Source of the DNA: Lucinisca nassula
Lineage: Eukaryota > Mollusca > Bivalvia > Lucinida > Lucinidae
Direction of reading: 5' to 3'
Assembly (NCBI GenBank): GCA_963580285.1
Contig: OY757010.1
Location: forward strand, 212,878,138 to 212,942,137
DNA: 64,000 nt
Shown here: in pieces, positions 1 through 11,992 of the stretch
Numbering within the stretch: the stretch's first letter is position 1
Layout: each line of letters opens with the position of its first letter
The notes under the pieces: model-generated
The model's input: the letters and a program-made list of their open reading frames with translations, nothing else
What the model was told of the DNA's origin: nothing
Databases searched by the model: none
Translations under genes and position numbers: made by a program

Positions 1-144
1 CACTTCTGAAACTTTGCTTATCAGTTAGAATGTTCTTTGCTACTTTTTTTAACTTACATGTGGTTTTGGCTAGCTAATACATAGTCATTAGTGTTATTAA
101 TAGAAAAAGCGGGTATTTGCGATGGTATACCATCGACTTCAGAT

Positions 145-590
145 CTAGTTTGATTGGTTTTTGCCACTAATTTTTCTAATCATGTCCCATATTTTCTTCG
201 TTGGTGTTCTAGTATTTAGTTTGGAGACGTATTGCTTCCAAGATGCAATTTTGACCGATTTTATTGTTTTGCGAGCTTTAGCTCGCATATGTTTGGCAAG
301 GGCAAGATTTTCTTGTTGGTTGTTTATTAAATTTTCGTAGTGCAGATTTTTTTTATTGATTAAATTTTTAACTTCGTCATTAAACCAAAGTCTGTTTCTT
401 TTTGACAAAGTAGAGGCTTTAGGAATACATTTTTTAGCTATATCAATCAATTCATCAGTAAAATTTTGTATATCACTTGCAGTTTTAAAAAATTCAGGTT
501 CGAGTTTTTCAATACATAACTGGTTAAAATTTTCCCAATTTGCTTTACTCAAATTTCATTTGGGGGAACGATCCTCATGGGTTTATTCAA
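145..590 (-). pseudogene. Endonuclease-RT linker of non-LTR element 1
   Basis: An open stretch of 135 codons (552-145) that begins just after the decayed endonuclease. It carries motifs typical of the region between endonuclease and RT in Jockey/I-type ORF2: KCIPKAS, then RNRLWFNDEVK, and later ASWKQYVSKLNTRTPTKKIW followed by RKISGKN. Element 2 has the same motifs (ECIPKSS, RPWFNEDCK, SWQKYVSKINSRTP), so the two are related families. The apparent start methionine is probably internal to ORF2 rather than a true start. There is no catalytic function here; it is the spacer domain of the ORF2 polyprotein. A stop follows, but homology resumes to the window edge. Confidence 0.8.
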
Positions 591-1250
591 TTTCTTCAAT
601 TACTACCGGAAAATGATTGCTCTTATACAGATCGTCCACAACAGGCCAACCAAAATCTAGATTAGTATATTTGGAGAGCAAATTGAAAGATCTAAAGCAA
701 AATAATTTATGGGAGAATGAAAATATGTTGGTTGTTTATCATTAAATAAACAAAAATCATTTTCAGCAATAAATATTTTTTATGATTTCTCCTTTGTCAT
801 TTATATCCGAGCAACCCCATAATTTGCTGCGACTATTAAAGTAGAAGTAAAACAAAGTCTCCTAATAATATATAAGGACTGGGTAATTGATAAGTAAGAT
901 TTTCTAATTCTTGTTTAGAAAACATAGTGTGGTGGAAGGTAGACAGAACTAATTGTTACGGATTTGAATAAAGTGACGTTTACAGCAACAGCTGTAAATT
1001 AGTATTTACATCTATTTTCCTATGAGGAACGTTTGATTTCACAAGGAGTGATGTACCTCCTGACGCCTTCTGATTATCCGTTGTGATATGATTGTACATA
1101 CTGTAACCTTTGAAATTAATATTATCTGTAGTTTTCAAAAAAAAGTTTCTTGGAGACAAATGACATAAGGAGAAAAAAGTGTAGTTAAAATTAAACGTTC
1201 GTTAAAATTGGTTTTTAGTCCTCGACAATTCCATTGAATTATTGACTTCT
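590..1250 (-). pseudogene. APE-type endonuclease domain of element 1 (frameshifted)
   Basis: Reading the minus strand across several frames gives successive endonuclease blocks. SIIQWNCRGL marks the N-terminus near 1240; then come ICLQETF, KASGGTSLLVKSNVPH, SSVYLPPH, LLGDF, LWGCSDINDKGEII and DLSICSP near 690. These match the AP-endonuclease-like domain that nicks target DNA to prime reverse transcription. At least three frame changes and internal stops make it non-functional. The block order and spacing agree with the better-read N-terminal endonuclease of element 2 (18510-18211). The family assignment is by motif, not alignment. Confidence 0.8.
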
Positions 1251-1456
1251 TATCCAGGAATAATTGGAGAGAAGATTAAAACAAGAAATTTAATCCTTTT
1301 ATCTTTTGGTATAGTTTGAGAGCATGGAGGAGTCAACGTCTAACTCCTTGTCCTCAAGGCCGCCGTACTGATTAGCCAAATTTTACTGGATCAGCCGACG
1401 CCCCGTTACTGTTTGGGTTTGATTCTTATTGTTTTTCTTTGCCGTTTTTTCTCTTT

Positions 1457-2535
1457 TTAATCCGCTGTCCCTGACGTGGATCGAGAGTGGGCTCTGTTAG
1501 AATGTTTGGCGTTCGGTTGTGAACTGGTCTGTGAAGTTTGTCTTGATTCTGATCTTGAATGGTGAGTAGATGTAGGTTGGGGCGATGTAAGATGTGACGA
1601 TGTGGTTTTATGTTTTACAGTAGAAGTATTTACTTTTGAATGTGGTTTAATTTCAAAATCTTTTTCGTTGAATTGTGTAGATGTTCCTTTGGTTTCAGGT
1701 TTGCTGGCTAGGGATTGAACAACTTTTGCGAACGTGGTTTCTGGTTTATGTTCATGAATTTTCTTTGCTTCTAAATATGTTACGTTTTGTGTTACTTTAA
1801 TTTTCAAAATTTCTTTTTCCGATATTCAAACTTCAGACATTTGACTTTGATACATGATTTTTGCCAAGAGTCACACACTTCTGAGGATTCTAACAGTTAA
1901 GGGTGTGATGATCGGTTCCACCGCATTTTGCACAAACAGATCCATTAGGGACAGGGCAGTCGTTTTCAAGATGTCCAAATCTCTGACAATTGAAACAACG
2001 CAGAGGATGAGGTACATAGATTTCAACCGGTATTATGCTATAAAAGATTTTTAGCGATTTCGCTAAGGCTGTTGAATTAAATGTTAGTAGGAGAGTGTTT
2101 GTTTCGATGAGATCTCCGTCTTTTTTATTTTGAAGCGTTTGCAGGCCGTTACTCCTTGATCCTTTAGGTATTCGATAATGCTGGCTTCCGTTTCATGTTT
2201 CAACCTTCAGTCACGGATAATGCCTTTGCACGAGTTTAACGTTTTATGTTCCGTGACAGAGACATTCATGTTAAAGAATTGTTAATTTTGAGTAGATGTT
2301 CAGTTTGCGTTTTTCGGTTGGTTTCGACTAAAAGGGTTCCATTTTTCAATTTTGTTGACGATTTTTAGTATTTCTGTTAAAGATTCAATTTGTTTTTCAA
2401 TTACGAACGGTGAAAGAGTCGTAACGGCCTTTTCATCCTCACTAGAAATTACTAAAAATCGAGCGATATTGTCATTTGCTTTGAAATTTAAAGTAGTCGG
2501 TTCCGGGTCGTCATTAGATAAATCCAAAAATGCTC
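1457..2535 (-). pseudogene. ORF1 (Gag-like) protein of element 1 with CCHC zinc knuckles
   Basis: The N-terminal piece (2527-2300) includes RFLVISSEDEK and SPFVIEKQIESL. A decayed middle follows, then two CCHC zinc knuckles at about 2005-1895: CFNCQRFGHLENDC and CAKCGGTDHHTLNC, both C-X2-C-X4-H-X4-C. A third knuckle is interrupted by a stop. The C-terminal 116 codons (1807-1457) are Ser/Thr/Gln-rich and low complexity. ORF1 proteins of this kind bind the element RNA and act in RNP assembly. ORF1 lies just upstream of the endonuclease, as expected. Frame breaks around 2290-2050 and at the third knuckle show it is a pseudogene. Confidence 0.8.
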
Positions 2536-2580
2536 TTTTCCTAGTGTTTGATCCCCTGGTAATAATTTATGATTCGATAG

Positions 2581-3110
2581 CTATGCATCCCATCCTCCTT
2601 GGAGCCCTACAAGGGGACATTTAATGGAAATGGAGCTTCTATTTCCAACGCCAAGTCCAAAATTGCTATTATACTCGATTACATGACCAGAGACCTTCCG
2701 CTCCACCTCTGTTTTATTTATCACAACTATGCTTCCAGATTTCAAAGAAAAATTGATGAACAGTTGGGATCCATCCCCATCCCACTCCCTCACAGAAGTT
2801 TCTGCTGAATTTACCCAGCACAAGCCCACCGATTAATCCATCAGCCGTCGCCCATCAAACAACACTCAAAGATAGCAGAAAAGGAAAAATGTAAACCCGG
2901 TTTGTACCATAAAAATACGTAAAAAGAGAGAAGGAAGTAAAGAACAAGTTGTGCGGTTCTAGAGCTTGGCACGACTGAGCCGATTGATTTAGGCCGGATC
3001 TATACCAAATCACTCGTCTATCTGAAATATGGGCAAAAAAGATGTGTTGAAAAGCTGGAGATCCCTGGGCTTCTCTCAATCACCAGGGTCCCTTCTTCCA
3101 GCATACGAGA
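2581..3110 (-). other. Probable 5' UTR/leader of element 1
   Basis: No recognisable domain. An 82-codon open stretch (2829-2581) sits directly upstream of ORF1 but has no family features. By position this would be the leader or internal promoter region of the retrotransposon. The 5' end and any target-site duplication could not be located. Confidence 0.3.
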
Positions 3111-3648
3111 CGCCACTCACGGCAAACAAGTGGCTCCTGTGTAAACAAGGAATTTCATCCCCATTCACTACTGAAGGAAAGTGACCTGTATATTGTATTC
3201 CCTACTGACAAGGGAGGCCGAAAAACGTTTGCTTAAATAAAAAGGTTTGTTTTGGAAATAGGAGATCCCTTGTAAAACACGAGATCCACGATCGCGATAA
3301 AGAATAAGTATTGAGGAGATTCATTTCCGAAAGAACAAAAGATTTTATAAACTACTGAACGCCGTGTTAGATGATAACGTACACGTCAGTATCTGATTCT
3401 TTTATCTCTGGGATCACACGCCATGACAAGTTACTTATCTAATAACATATAAAATGCATCTTTTGTTGATGTGCAGAGTGATGAAGCATGAAAAAGTGAC
3501 ACATACACAGTACAAACACATATGTTAGACACAGATGAGGTTATCTTCCGTCCAGTGTGCGGCCCACCAGCACAGGATGATACACGTACAAATGCAGCAT
3601 GGTAGTAACTTAAGATAGGAAAGGTTTAAAAGGATAAATCTCGCGCAA
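3110..3648. other. No gene or repeat recognised
   Basis: AT-rich unique-looking DNA. I see no long open frame, splice-flanked exon or inverted repeat in it. Confidence 0.4.
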
Positions 3649-3926
3649 TCATTACGATAACACACCCGTGCGACATAGTGCATTTTTCACACCTCCAAAA
3701 TGGGTACTTTTCTCATGAAAATCCGTGGTATTTTTCTTATTTATACTGCAAACATAGGTTGTGGGTACTCGTTAGAACCGCCTCATTGAGGCGGTTCTAA
3801 CGAATACCCACAACCTACGTCTAGGAGCAGAAATAAGAACAATAATGTATACCCCCTTAAACCCCAGTTTTCTCTATATAAAGTGGGGTTTAGTGGGGTC
3901 TTCATCTCACGGACTTGTTCACGTGA
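3649..3926 (+). mobile_element. Hairpin MITE, family H1 (copy 1)
   Basis: The core is a nearly perfect 30-bp-arm palindrome at 3756-3816 built from GTGGGTACTCGTTAGAACCG. Outside it lie TTTCTTATTTCTGC-like and AACCCCAC/GTGGGGTT segments that are themselves complementary. The element ends in degraded copies of the CATCACGAAAACACGCC terminus. The same arrangement recurs at a dozen or more places in the window. It is non-coding. Confidence 0.8.
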
Positions 3927-4189
3927 TGGAATTTTGTAAAAAGAAAATGGTCAGATGCATTTGACCAAACTTACTCACAATATAATACCGGTCGAACGGA
4001 CGATTGTTCTGTATGCTGGAGGCTTTTACCCAACTACCACAGAAGCTGAGGCAGCCACCTATTTCGAGGCACCGGGTGACTCGGCAGGGGTACTGTTTTC
4101 GTTGGGGTCTTACCACTCTGCCATAGTCCCGAAGGCAGCCGCCATATTTCTACCCCCACTCACCCCCGGGCTGGCACAGGGCCCTTAGC

Positions 4190-4520
4190 AAATGCAGCTT
4201 ATGTTCCAAATCTTTTGTGAATAGACACACAGGGTATCTAATGAAAGGTTACATGTATCAAATTTAAGAAATCTTGTGCTATGTGTATTTTTAATGGTGT
4301 TGAATCTTGGCGTTCGTAATGATTTATTCTGCGAAATTGTCTCAGTGACCTTTGGGTGTTTTAAATAACAGCCCAGGCTGGCGAGTTTACATTAACAAAA
4401 ACAGTTTGGGGCTGTGCATGGAGAAATGAGTCCTCTAATCAAAATCGAAACAAAGGGGGTCTTTCATTTGTGCCCATGCATGTTTTGTCTTTAAACTTTG
4501 TATATTAATAACTCAGCATA
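4190..4520 (-). repeat. Interspersed repeat E (copy 1)
   Basis: This segment reappears in the opposite orientation at about 39230-39490. Both contain the same block around GATACCCTGTGTGTCTATTC and ATACATGTAACCTTTCATTA. Homology continues weakly on the outer sides. There is no coding potential; class unknown. Confidence 0.6.
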
Positions 4521-6250
4521 TACAACCTATAAAAATGTATTTAATAAATTATATAAAACAAAGTAGGACTCAGGAGGCTACTCTAACTGACTCCCTCCAT
4601 GAGCTGATATCTGTGTCTAAATAAGTATGTCTTAAATTACGTTTTATGTAGTTTCAAGATCTGTGAACTGGATTGAATGCAGAACTCCATAGGCATTCCT
4701 TTGATACTAAAAAACCTTTTGAATTAATTACAGTTTACATTTGCTGATAAAATAATTATCAAAAATCTCATTTTTTAATTAGAATTTTAAAAAATTATCA
4801 AAATTCAGTCCCTAAGATAAATATGTTCTAGACTTTGTCAAGATTTCATTTTGCTAGCAAAACTTGCCATATGTATCTTCTTTAGCTATGCCACATTTCA
4901 TGAAAATCCGAAACCGGTAACACTGTAGTTTTACACCTTTAATGGATGTAAGTCGATTCTGCAAAATCTACTATTTTATTGATATCATCCAAGAACCTTA
5001 CAAAAAGGAAATTCGTAACACTTACGTAATAAAAATGAGATTATACAAATCAAAATGAATACACATTGAGCTGATCTAGCTTAGAAACTATTAAAATATC
5101 ATGAATTTCTGAAATTTGCCTTTCATTTATACACTATGATCTATCCAAAATAGTAGATAGTAAAACAGTTACGGTAATCAAAAGTAATTCTAATCAACAA
5201 ATTAGGCGTATAGGCTTATATATTGCTTTTTTATTAGCAGCAAAATTATTGTGAACATGTGCAACTTTATTAAATGACTTTGCATAAGACATGCTATTCA
5301 AGTAGGTGTAAGGCAAGGAGATTTCCATACCAAGCTGGTATGCAAGGATGCAATGGTCAGTGGTTTGTTGTTACTAGTAAAAGTAGTTCTGTTGATAAAA
5401 CCATGGTCAGATTAAGCCTTAGATATACTCTGTCTTTATGAACGCTGGATTATTATCCTAACAAAAAAGTTACAGTAATTATTGGTTAGTATTTCCAAAA
5501 ATCGAAATGTCACTGATATTGAGTTTCTGTTGCAAAAGATTTCATTGATGGATGAGGTGCAGAATAGTTGGTGTAAACAAAGCTGTCCCATGACCTAGAG
5601 AAATTTTGCTATTAGACAGGGAGAGAAATAGTTTCCTTCCTTATAGTACACATGCATAAATATGTCTCTTTTCTGCATTGGTATTGGTAATTGTTGACGT
5701 TTCTTTAGTGTCTTATTTTTCTATTTACTTTGTCAATATAGTGGTGAATTTATCGGAAGCGAGCTTTTAGTATTTTTTTTTCTGGTTGTAAAACTTTCAA
5801 CCACTTCTTGAATGTTTCTGCTGAATGCAAGTTCCCTGTTTTAAGCGCTGTTCTTGCTTGCTTTTTGTTTATTAATAATTACCAGTACATTTCTGTGCTA
5901 TGTATCTCTCAGCTTAGACAGAGCATTGCAGTGTTTGGACAGAAAAAAGCATCACAATGTATTTACTGAAAATAATTTAAAATCCTATGAGTAATGCGAT
6001 AACTACTCACGGATTGAATAATTATTATCAACAGTTTAAATGCTTCTTGATATCTTAAATAATGTGCTTTGTAATTACTGCAACAACTGCTGAGATAGGT
6101 AAATGAAGTGAAAGACCTATACAAATATACAGACAACACAATCATGATCACATAAGTTTTGGAACACTGACAAATGTACGACCATGTGAATTCTAAAAGC
6201 AAATTCAAATGGCTTTGGAATACAGCTTCGGGAAGCCGTTTGACTTCGTT
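4520..6250. other. AT-rich DNA without recognisable gene
   Basis: Only short chance open frames (for example 6253-5963 minus). No conserved motif, splice-flanked exon or clear repeat boundary was found. Confidence 0.4.
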
Positions 6251-6284
6251 CATAGGGGCTATATAAACTAGAAATGGTGTTTGT

Positions 6285-7408
6285 AAAACACAATGCCCCC
6301 AACCTTTGCTTGTCCTTAGATGGCAAAATATTCAACAAATATTGTTAAAGACTCAAAAACATACAACAAGAATTCCCCCGAAGGCTATGTCGCGCCTGTG
6401 GAGGCGCAAAGTCACCAAACCATGAAATCTAGGTCAAGGTCAAACATGGATGCCTGCATAAAAATTTCACTCCTAGTTCCAAGCATGTACCAAGTATCAT
6501 GAATGAAACTCTTAACGAGAATTCTATGTTTTTTAATTAAAGGGGAAATAATTCAAGAAGGGGAGATAATTTGGACAAGAAAAAAAATACGGGTCAACTA
6601 TTTTTTCATGAGGAACTCATATATGAAATTTCAAAACACTAGCATACACGGTTCTGAAGATATGCTATGCACCAGAAAGCAACACAATTGAGTAGCAAAA
6701 AATTACAAAGGGCCATAACTCTAACAAAATTTTATCGAATTGGTTGAAAATTTAATCAGGTAGTCTCCTCCTTAGTCCCAATCACTATACCAAATATCAA
6801 GGCTGTAGCTCAAATACTTTTTGAGATATCTTGCTAACGAGAATTCTATGTTATTTAATTAAAGGGGAAATAATTCAAGAAGGGGAGATAATTTGGACAA
6901 GAAAAAAATACGGGTCAACTATTTTTTCATGAGGAACCCATATATGAAATTTCAAAACACTAGCATACACGGTTCTAAAGATATGCTATGCACCAGAAAG
7001 CAACACAATTGAGTGGCAAAAAATTACAAAGGGCCATAACTCTAACAAAATTTTATAGAATTGGTTGAAAATTTAATCAGGTAATCTCCTCCTTAGTCCC
7101 AATCACTATACCAAATATCAAGGCTGTAGCTCAAATACTTTTTGAGATATCTTGCTAACGAGAATTCTATGTTATTTAATTAAAGGGGAAATAATTCAAG
7201 AAGGGGAGATAATTTGGACAAGAAAAAAAATACGGGTCAACTATTTTTTCATGAGGAACTCATATATGAAATTTCAAAACACTAGCATACACGGTTCTAA
7301 AGATATGCTATGCACAAGAAAGCGTGACGTACGAACGGACTAACGGACGAACGGACGGACAAGCCAGAAGCAATATGCCCCCCAACTTTTTTAAAGTTGG
7401 GGGCATAA
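6285..7408 (+). repeat. Satellite-cored element, family C (copy 1), with about 320-bp tandem units
   Basis: The ends are inverted: AATGCCCCCAACCTT near 6290 and AAAGTTGGGGGCAT near 7390. The latter is a self-complementary CCCCAACTTTTTTAAAGTTGGGG hairpin. Inside, a unit of about 320 bp recurs: the block GAGAATTCTATGTT occurs near 6518, 6839 and 7159, and GGGCCATAACTCTAAC near 6710 and 7032. The short open frames at 6503-6691 and 7152-7343 are the same repeat read twice. Just before the 3' end is a run of ACGGACG-type short repeats. It looks like a non-autonomous element with an internal minisatellite. Confidence 0.8.
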
Positions 7409-7409
7409 A

Positions 7410-8480
7410 AAGATAGATTGGCTAGTGCCTATGCAGATACAAATTCTGAAAACTTAATGTCCAGGAAAAGTAATCTCAAGTGTTATTGATTTTCCCTAGA
7501 GTAAACCTTTCTTTTTAAATGGACAGTTAGGATTAAATAAACAAACAGCAGTTTGACTTGAGAGTCATTTATCTCGAGTCGGATAACAAATCTCACAAAA
7601 TCTGAAGCAACATCTAAAGTGACAGGTATGTTGTTGATTTGAATGTTAAATCTAGACATCACCTTAGCACCATTACCAAATTAGACAAGGAAGACAGGAA
7701 GAAAACTGTGCACCTGATTACATGGGTGCGTTTGATGACGTTTGTCATCGAAACCTTTGCGGTATAGTTCTGTAGACAAAATAGTTTGTTCCATAGGGGG
7801 GGGGGGGTTACTGAAATGGATGTTTTGAAATAATACATATAATTATGCTATGAACTACTTACACAAACCATACTATACTATAGCCATCCAAATTGAAAGC
7901 AATAGTAAAGTATTATTAAACAGCATGACCAAAACATGATAATCATATAATTTCACATTTTGCTGAATCAGGACTATCAGTATTCAGCCTGTTAAAACAC
8001 AATGTTACCGGCCCTAAATTTCCATGAAAATTCATCATCATGTTCTTAAGATATGTGTGTAGTTTTTGTGCTAAAATGGTGTCTTGACAAAAATTGGAAC
8101 ATGGTAAAAATGCATATACAATTTTAATGAATATAAAAATAGGAGCTGAAATATGGGGACACAATCAAAGAAAACTGAATGCCCAGTCACTATTACTAGA
8201 CATATGAGGTCATTCATAGTATCAACTAACTCATCAATTATGGCTTTAATTCATAAAACATAGCAGCATTAGATATATGAAACTCTGAATACTGTAGACA
8301 AGTTTATATGAGAGTACTCTCTGTTGTGATAGAGGCTTCATAAAATATGTAATAAATTTACTACGGAAATAAAATTTTTAAGTGAATGCATCGTAATTAT
8401 AATGGTTATACCCAAGGCAATTATTGTGCATAATTTCATAAAAATCCAAGCGTGGGCAGAAACCAATGCAAATTTCCTAT
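7410..8480. other. Unique-looking AT-rich DNA
   Basis: No gene recognised. A G homopolymer of about 12 bases lies near 7797-7807, a possible assembly-uncertain spot. Confidence 0.4.
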
Positions 8481-8484
8481 ACCT

Positions 8485-8800
8485 TGAAAGACCCCCTTTT
8501 GTGTAGTTTTCAATTGTAGTAACTATGGTAACAGAAGCAATTTTATGTAAATGAATTTTTTTGACTTAGTATTTTAAAAAAACACTTGGGTTTGCAGGGG
8601 TATACATTTTTTCTGCTAAAACAGATTATGGGTTCTCGTTAGAACGGCCTCAGACGGTTCTAACGAGTTCGCCCTGTCAAGGTTTGGAGCAGAAATATGG
8701 AGTAGAAATATGAAATAGAATGTTCATCGAAAATTATTTTTGGCGATAAAATTTTCCAATATATTTGAATAGACGTGTTTTCGTAATGCTTTCTTATTAA
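8485..8800 (+). mobile_element. Hairpin MITE, family H1 (copy 2)
   Basis: Degraded copy. GGGTTTGCAGGGGTATACAT is followed by a shortened hairpin GGGTTCTCGTTAGAACGGCC / GACGGTTCTAACGAG. The 3' terminus AATATATTTGAATAGACGTG TTTTCGTAATG ends near 8790. Confidence 0.75.
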
Positions 8801-8989
8801 GGAATACCATACAATTTACTTTCCTTCCGTGTCTAAATTAATCCAGGTAGTGTGAGGGACAGCTATACCCCAACCGCAGTGTCATGACCAATTGTTGACA
8901 CTTACTCGAATGGTGTCGGTTCTGCACATCAGCGCACTGATGTTAATATTTGACTGACGTTTACAGTAAAAAAAAAAAACATTTCAAGG

Positions 8990-9350
8990 GGTGAAGAAAT
9001 GGAGAGTACCGGAAATTCTAGAAGGAGTTAAGTTGTGCCCTTCAACTGACCTTCAGCTCGAGTCAGCATGGTTTGGTTATAGGTTCTGCAAATCATCTCA
9101 TTCAGGCCGAAGTTTAATAAAAATCCTTGACGGGGTAAGGGAAAGGGGGAACTAGCTATGGGGAACGGACAAAAAATCAGGTTCAAACTTGACCTTCAAC
9201 TGACCTAGACCTTGAATCAGCATGGTGTAGTTGCCACACATTCTGGACTGCGTCCTTTAAATCTGACATCCAGTCTAAATCGCGACGGAAGTAAGGGCGA
9301 GGATTGTGGCCACGTAAAATCGATTTAAGCCCCCCCCCCTTCAGTGGAAT
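8990..9350 (+). repeat. Repeat F, two degraded units
   Basis: Two copies of a unit with GACCTTCAACTGACC ... GAGTCAGCATGGT ... TTCTGCA, matching the better array at 23.94-24.98 kb. Confidence 0.6.
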
Positions 9351-9640
9351 TCGTTTCCGCTGACCGTTCCAAGACGGTTATTCTGTCGCGGTTTATTTTT
9401 GTTATGGTTTGTCTTTTGGTGTTTGTCGCTTATGTTATTTTATTTTGGATAGCCTATTGGCCATTTTGTGGGAAAGTAACTGTCCTTTTGGCTTTCTGCA
9501 TTTGGTGTTTCCATTAAGGTCTGTTGTTTAATGTTTGTATGTCTTTCCCTTTTGTGTCTCTGATGGGAGCTGTGGGTTGATTGTATCGATTCCTGATCAT
9601 TTCCTCCACTTCTATTTGGCTCATTTGTTAGCATAATGGA
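9270..9640 (-). repeat. Interspersed repeat A (copy 1)
   Basis: Contains AATCGCGACGGAAGTAAGGG, CGTAAAATCGATTTAAGCCC, the GGCCATTTTGTGGGAAAGTAA block and ATCGATTCCTGATCA. These are the same landmarks, in the same order, as copies at 20.5, 22.5, 25.5 and 39.8 kb. It is non-coding; the open frames are chance. Confidence 0.75.
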
Positions 9641-10400
9641 TTACTATATAATAAGAGTGAGAAAGATAAAATGCTTTACTTGGTACGTCTAATGTCCAGT
9701 AGATAGAGTCTCCAACATTAGCCTCGGTAACTTCAGCGGCTGTGAGCGAAGAAATTCCACGCAGTTCTGTTGATACTACAAAAATTGGGGTCACGGCCGC
9801 CTCTGTTGATGTCTCTAAACTGCAATATGTGCAAACATTTTATACAATATGTCAGAAAATGTTGACAAGTTTGTATCAAAGAACTTTTCATATAAAATTC
9901 AGAGAGAAGTATCTGTTTGAATTTTAAGCATAATGCCCAACAATAACCGAGAAAGCTACAAGTATTTCCATGAATTGTATTTTTTGCCAACACTGGGTCA
10001 CAGTTTAGAAACAAGAGGGCAAACATGGCCCTGTGTCGCTCACCCGATCCTTGTTGAGATCAAAGTGAGTGATATTTTGTTTATAGACACCTCAACCTAT
10101 TGGTCATATGGTGTCTAATAATTTTCTATAAAACTGTTTGGGGTAAGGAAAACTGTTAGGACATTAAAAGTTTAGATTAAACGTAGCTATTTACAATTTA
10201 TTAACAATCTGGATTTCTTTAAGAAATGATAAAAAAGTAGAAGTAAAACAAAGATCAGGAATCGATACAATTAACTTACTTCACCCATCAAAGACATGTT
10301 TATAATCTGTTTATAATGTATTTCGATTAAAAAGTTCAAATATATTGTTAACATGATAAAATCTATCACGAATGATACCAAAGTCAGCACATTTAATTAA
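9640..10400. other. Non-coding flank with a fragment of repeat A
   Basis: 10236-10300 is the terminal 60 bp of repeat A (AGTAGAAGTAAAACAAAGAT then CAGGAATCGATACAATTAAC), in plus orientation. The rest is AT-rich with no recognised feature. Confidence 0.5.
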
Positions 10401-10407
10401 AACATGT

Positions 10408-11340
10408 TTAGACTGTATAATCTTGTGCGCAGGCTATGCACTGCTGCTTATCTTCACATTTCAAATTGAAAGAATGCGTGCTATAAGAATGACCTATTCT
10501 GCACCGGGTCAATATGACCTGCTCTTTTCGATTGGGATAAATGTATGATTGAAGTAAATTTGGTTTGTTTTCATGAAGTTTATTGAAATCTTGTTTATCC
10601 CATAAGTTCTGACAACGATTTTGTATGTGAGCCCGGCCAAGCGAATTTGGGTCTTCGAGCATTCCGTCATGACAAACTTTAACTGCGCATGTCCAGCCAT
10701 TCAGAGGGGCCAGGGATATGGCTTTCTGTCTGAAGGTTCCTCTTGATTCACTGCTTGTATGAGCGAGCAGCGAAGGTTCTGGCGAGACTGCGCGGATGCG
10801 CAGGCTCGCCTGAACCTTCGCTGCTCGTATAGGCGATAAGTACCAAAATCGCTTGACGGGGCCCATGTATTTTCGTATATGATGTTTAAAGTCATAAAAA
10901 GGAATCTTGATGTTAGCCGACTGTTGATTTAATGCAGATTTAGCTTTCTGATCTGCTTCTTCATTTCCTTGACTGTTAATATGACTAGGAATCCAACAAA
11001 ATAAAATGGTTTTTGTTGATGGCAATTCAAAATAACGTTTGAAAATTTGTTGGATCAATGGATTTGAATGGTCTAAATGTTGAAGTGGTTTTGCGACTGA
11101 AGGAGATACTGAGAATATAATGAATTTGTCATAGTCTATCTCATATGAGAGCAACATTAATGGCAGTAGCTTCAGCAGAAAATATACAGCATTTATCTGG
11201 TAAACGAACATTAAAAGCTTCGTATATGTTTGTGGCTGAGCATGCTACTTTGTCATCTTGTATTGATCCGTCTGTATAAAAGGACATATAATCGTGATAT
11301 TTACAGGTAACTTCTAAAAATTTGTTTTCAAAACAAGAGG
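10408..11340 (-). pseudogene. RNase H domain and C-terminus of element 2 ORF2, with in-frame MITE
   Basis: A 267-codon open frame contains FCWIPSHINSQGNEEAD, the RNase H signature around the catalytic His/Asp in I-type elements. This domain removes RNA from the RNA:DNA hybrid during integration. After HHIRKY about 80 codons come from an inserted MITE (10864-10629). The native sequence then resumes at NRCQNLWDKQDFN and runs to QCIACAQDYTV. The N-terminal part of RNase H (above 11160) is out of frame. An intact relative would lack the 80-residue insert. Confidence 0.8.
10629..10864 (-). mobile_element. MITE family M1 (copy 1) inserted in RNase H
   Basis: 236 bp flanked by a 4-bp duplication ATGT (10625-10628 and 10865-10868). 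The termini are inverted: GAGCCCGGCCAAGCGAATTT at one end and AAATCGCTTGACGGGGCCC at the other. An internal hairpin (GCGAGCAGCGAAGGTTC ... GAACCTTCGCTGCTCG) lies near 10770-10830. Two other copies lie at 29295-29534 and 38932-39091. Element plus duplication is 240 bp, so the host reading frame is maintained. Confidence 0.85.
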
Positions 11341-11393
11341 GTTGGTTTCCGACTTTTTACTCGGATTAAGGTCCAGCAGAACTGTAGGAGGTT

Positions 11394-11760
11394 TTAAAGT
11401 CCATGGTTACTTTTAGAGGAAGAATACTTGGCAATATTATGTACATTTATGTCGGCTTCTTTAACGATAAGTTCCATTCGAAGACAAAACGGTTTAAGGG
11501 CATGAGGTCTGTTTTGATAAAATTGCTTGTATAAAGAATGAAACACATCGTTATAAGCAGGATTTTGAGGATCTGCAGCAAGCTTGGTAAGATACTGTAA
11601 TGACAATTTCTCTTCTGATATATAACGATGGCTCGCAAGCCTCAGAATATAGACTTTCAACGGGTGGTGTACGAAACGCACACAAAGCTAAACGTAAGCC
11701 CTGATGATGAATAGTATCTAAACTTTTCAAGTATGATTTTCGAGCGGAGCCATATACAAT
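11394..11760 (-). pseudogene. RT-RNase H connection region of element 2
   Basis: Ninety-five codons with EEKLSLQYLTKLAADPQNPAY and LRMELIVKEADI, typical of the segment between RT and RNase H in I/Nimb-type ORF2 proteins. The preceding bases (about 11700-11760, LRLALCAFRT-like) belong to the same region. It is separated from the RT by a decayed 230-bp stretch that includes a family C-like GCCTCCCCAGTTCGTACTGGGG remnant near 11820-11850. Confidence 0.7.
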
Positions 11761-11992
11761 GGAACAATAATATAATTTGGATCGGTTAAGTGATCAATTA
11801 AGGTTTAAATGTACTTTTATCGCCTCCCCAGTTCGTACTGGGGATGACCCTCGGAACATTTAAGGCATTTGAACATTTTAATTTAAACGCCTTAATATGT
11901 GGTTTGAATGTCAGTTTTTTGTCAAAGACAACTCCAAGGAATTTTACCTCTTCACACAGGAATTAGTAAACCATATATTTTTTAAAAATGGA

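Larger units (their letters stand above)
1..2860 (-). mobile_element. Non-LTR retrotransposon, I/Nimb-like (element 1), truncated by window edge
   Basis: Minus-strand reading runs from ORF1 (about 2535-1457) through an APE-type endonuclease (about 1250-590) into the endonuclease-RT linker (552-145). Weak homology to the pre-RT stretch continues to base 1, so the RT and RNase H would lie outside the window. The domain order is that of I-superfamily (I/Nimb/Jockey-type) elements. It is broken by several stops and frameshifts, so it is a dead copy. The same motifs recur in the larger element at 10.4-19.3 kb, which retains RT and RNase H and helps classify this one. The 5' limit near 2860 is approximate because the 5' UTR has no recognisable landmark. 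Confidence 0.85.

Noticed and set aside
6503..7343. Two nearly identical 62-63-codon proteins
   Set aside because: They are successive units of a 320-bp tandem repeat.
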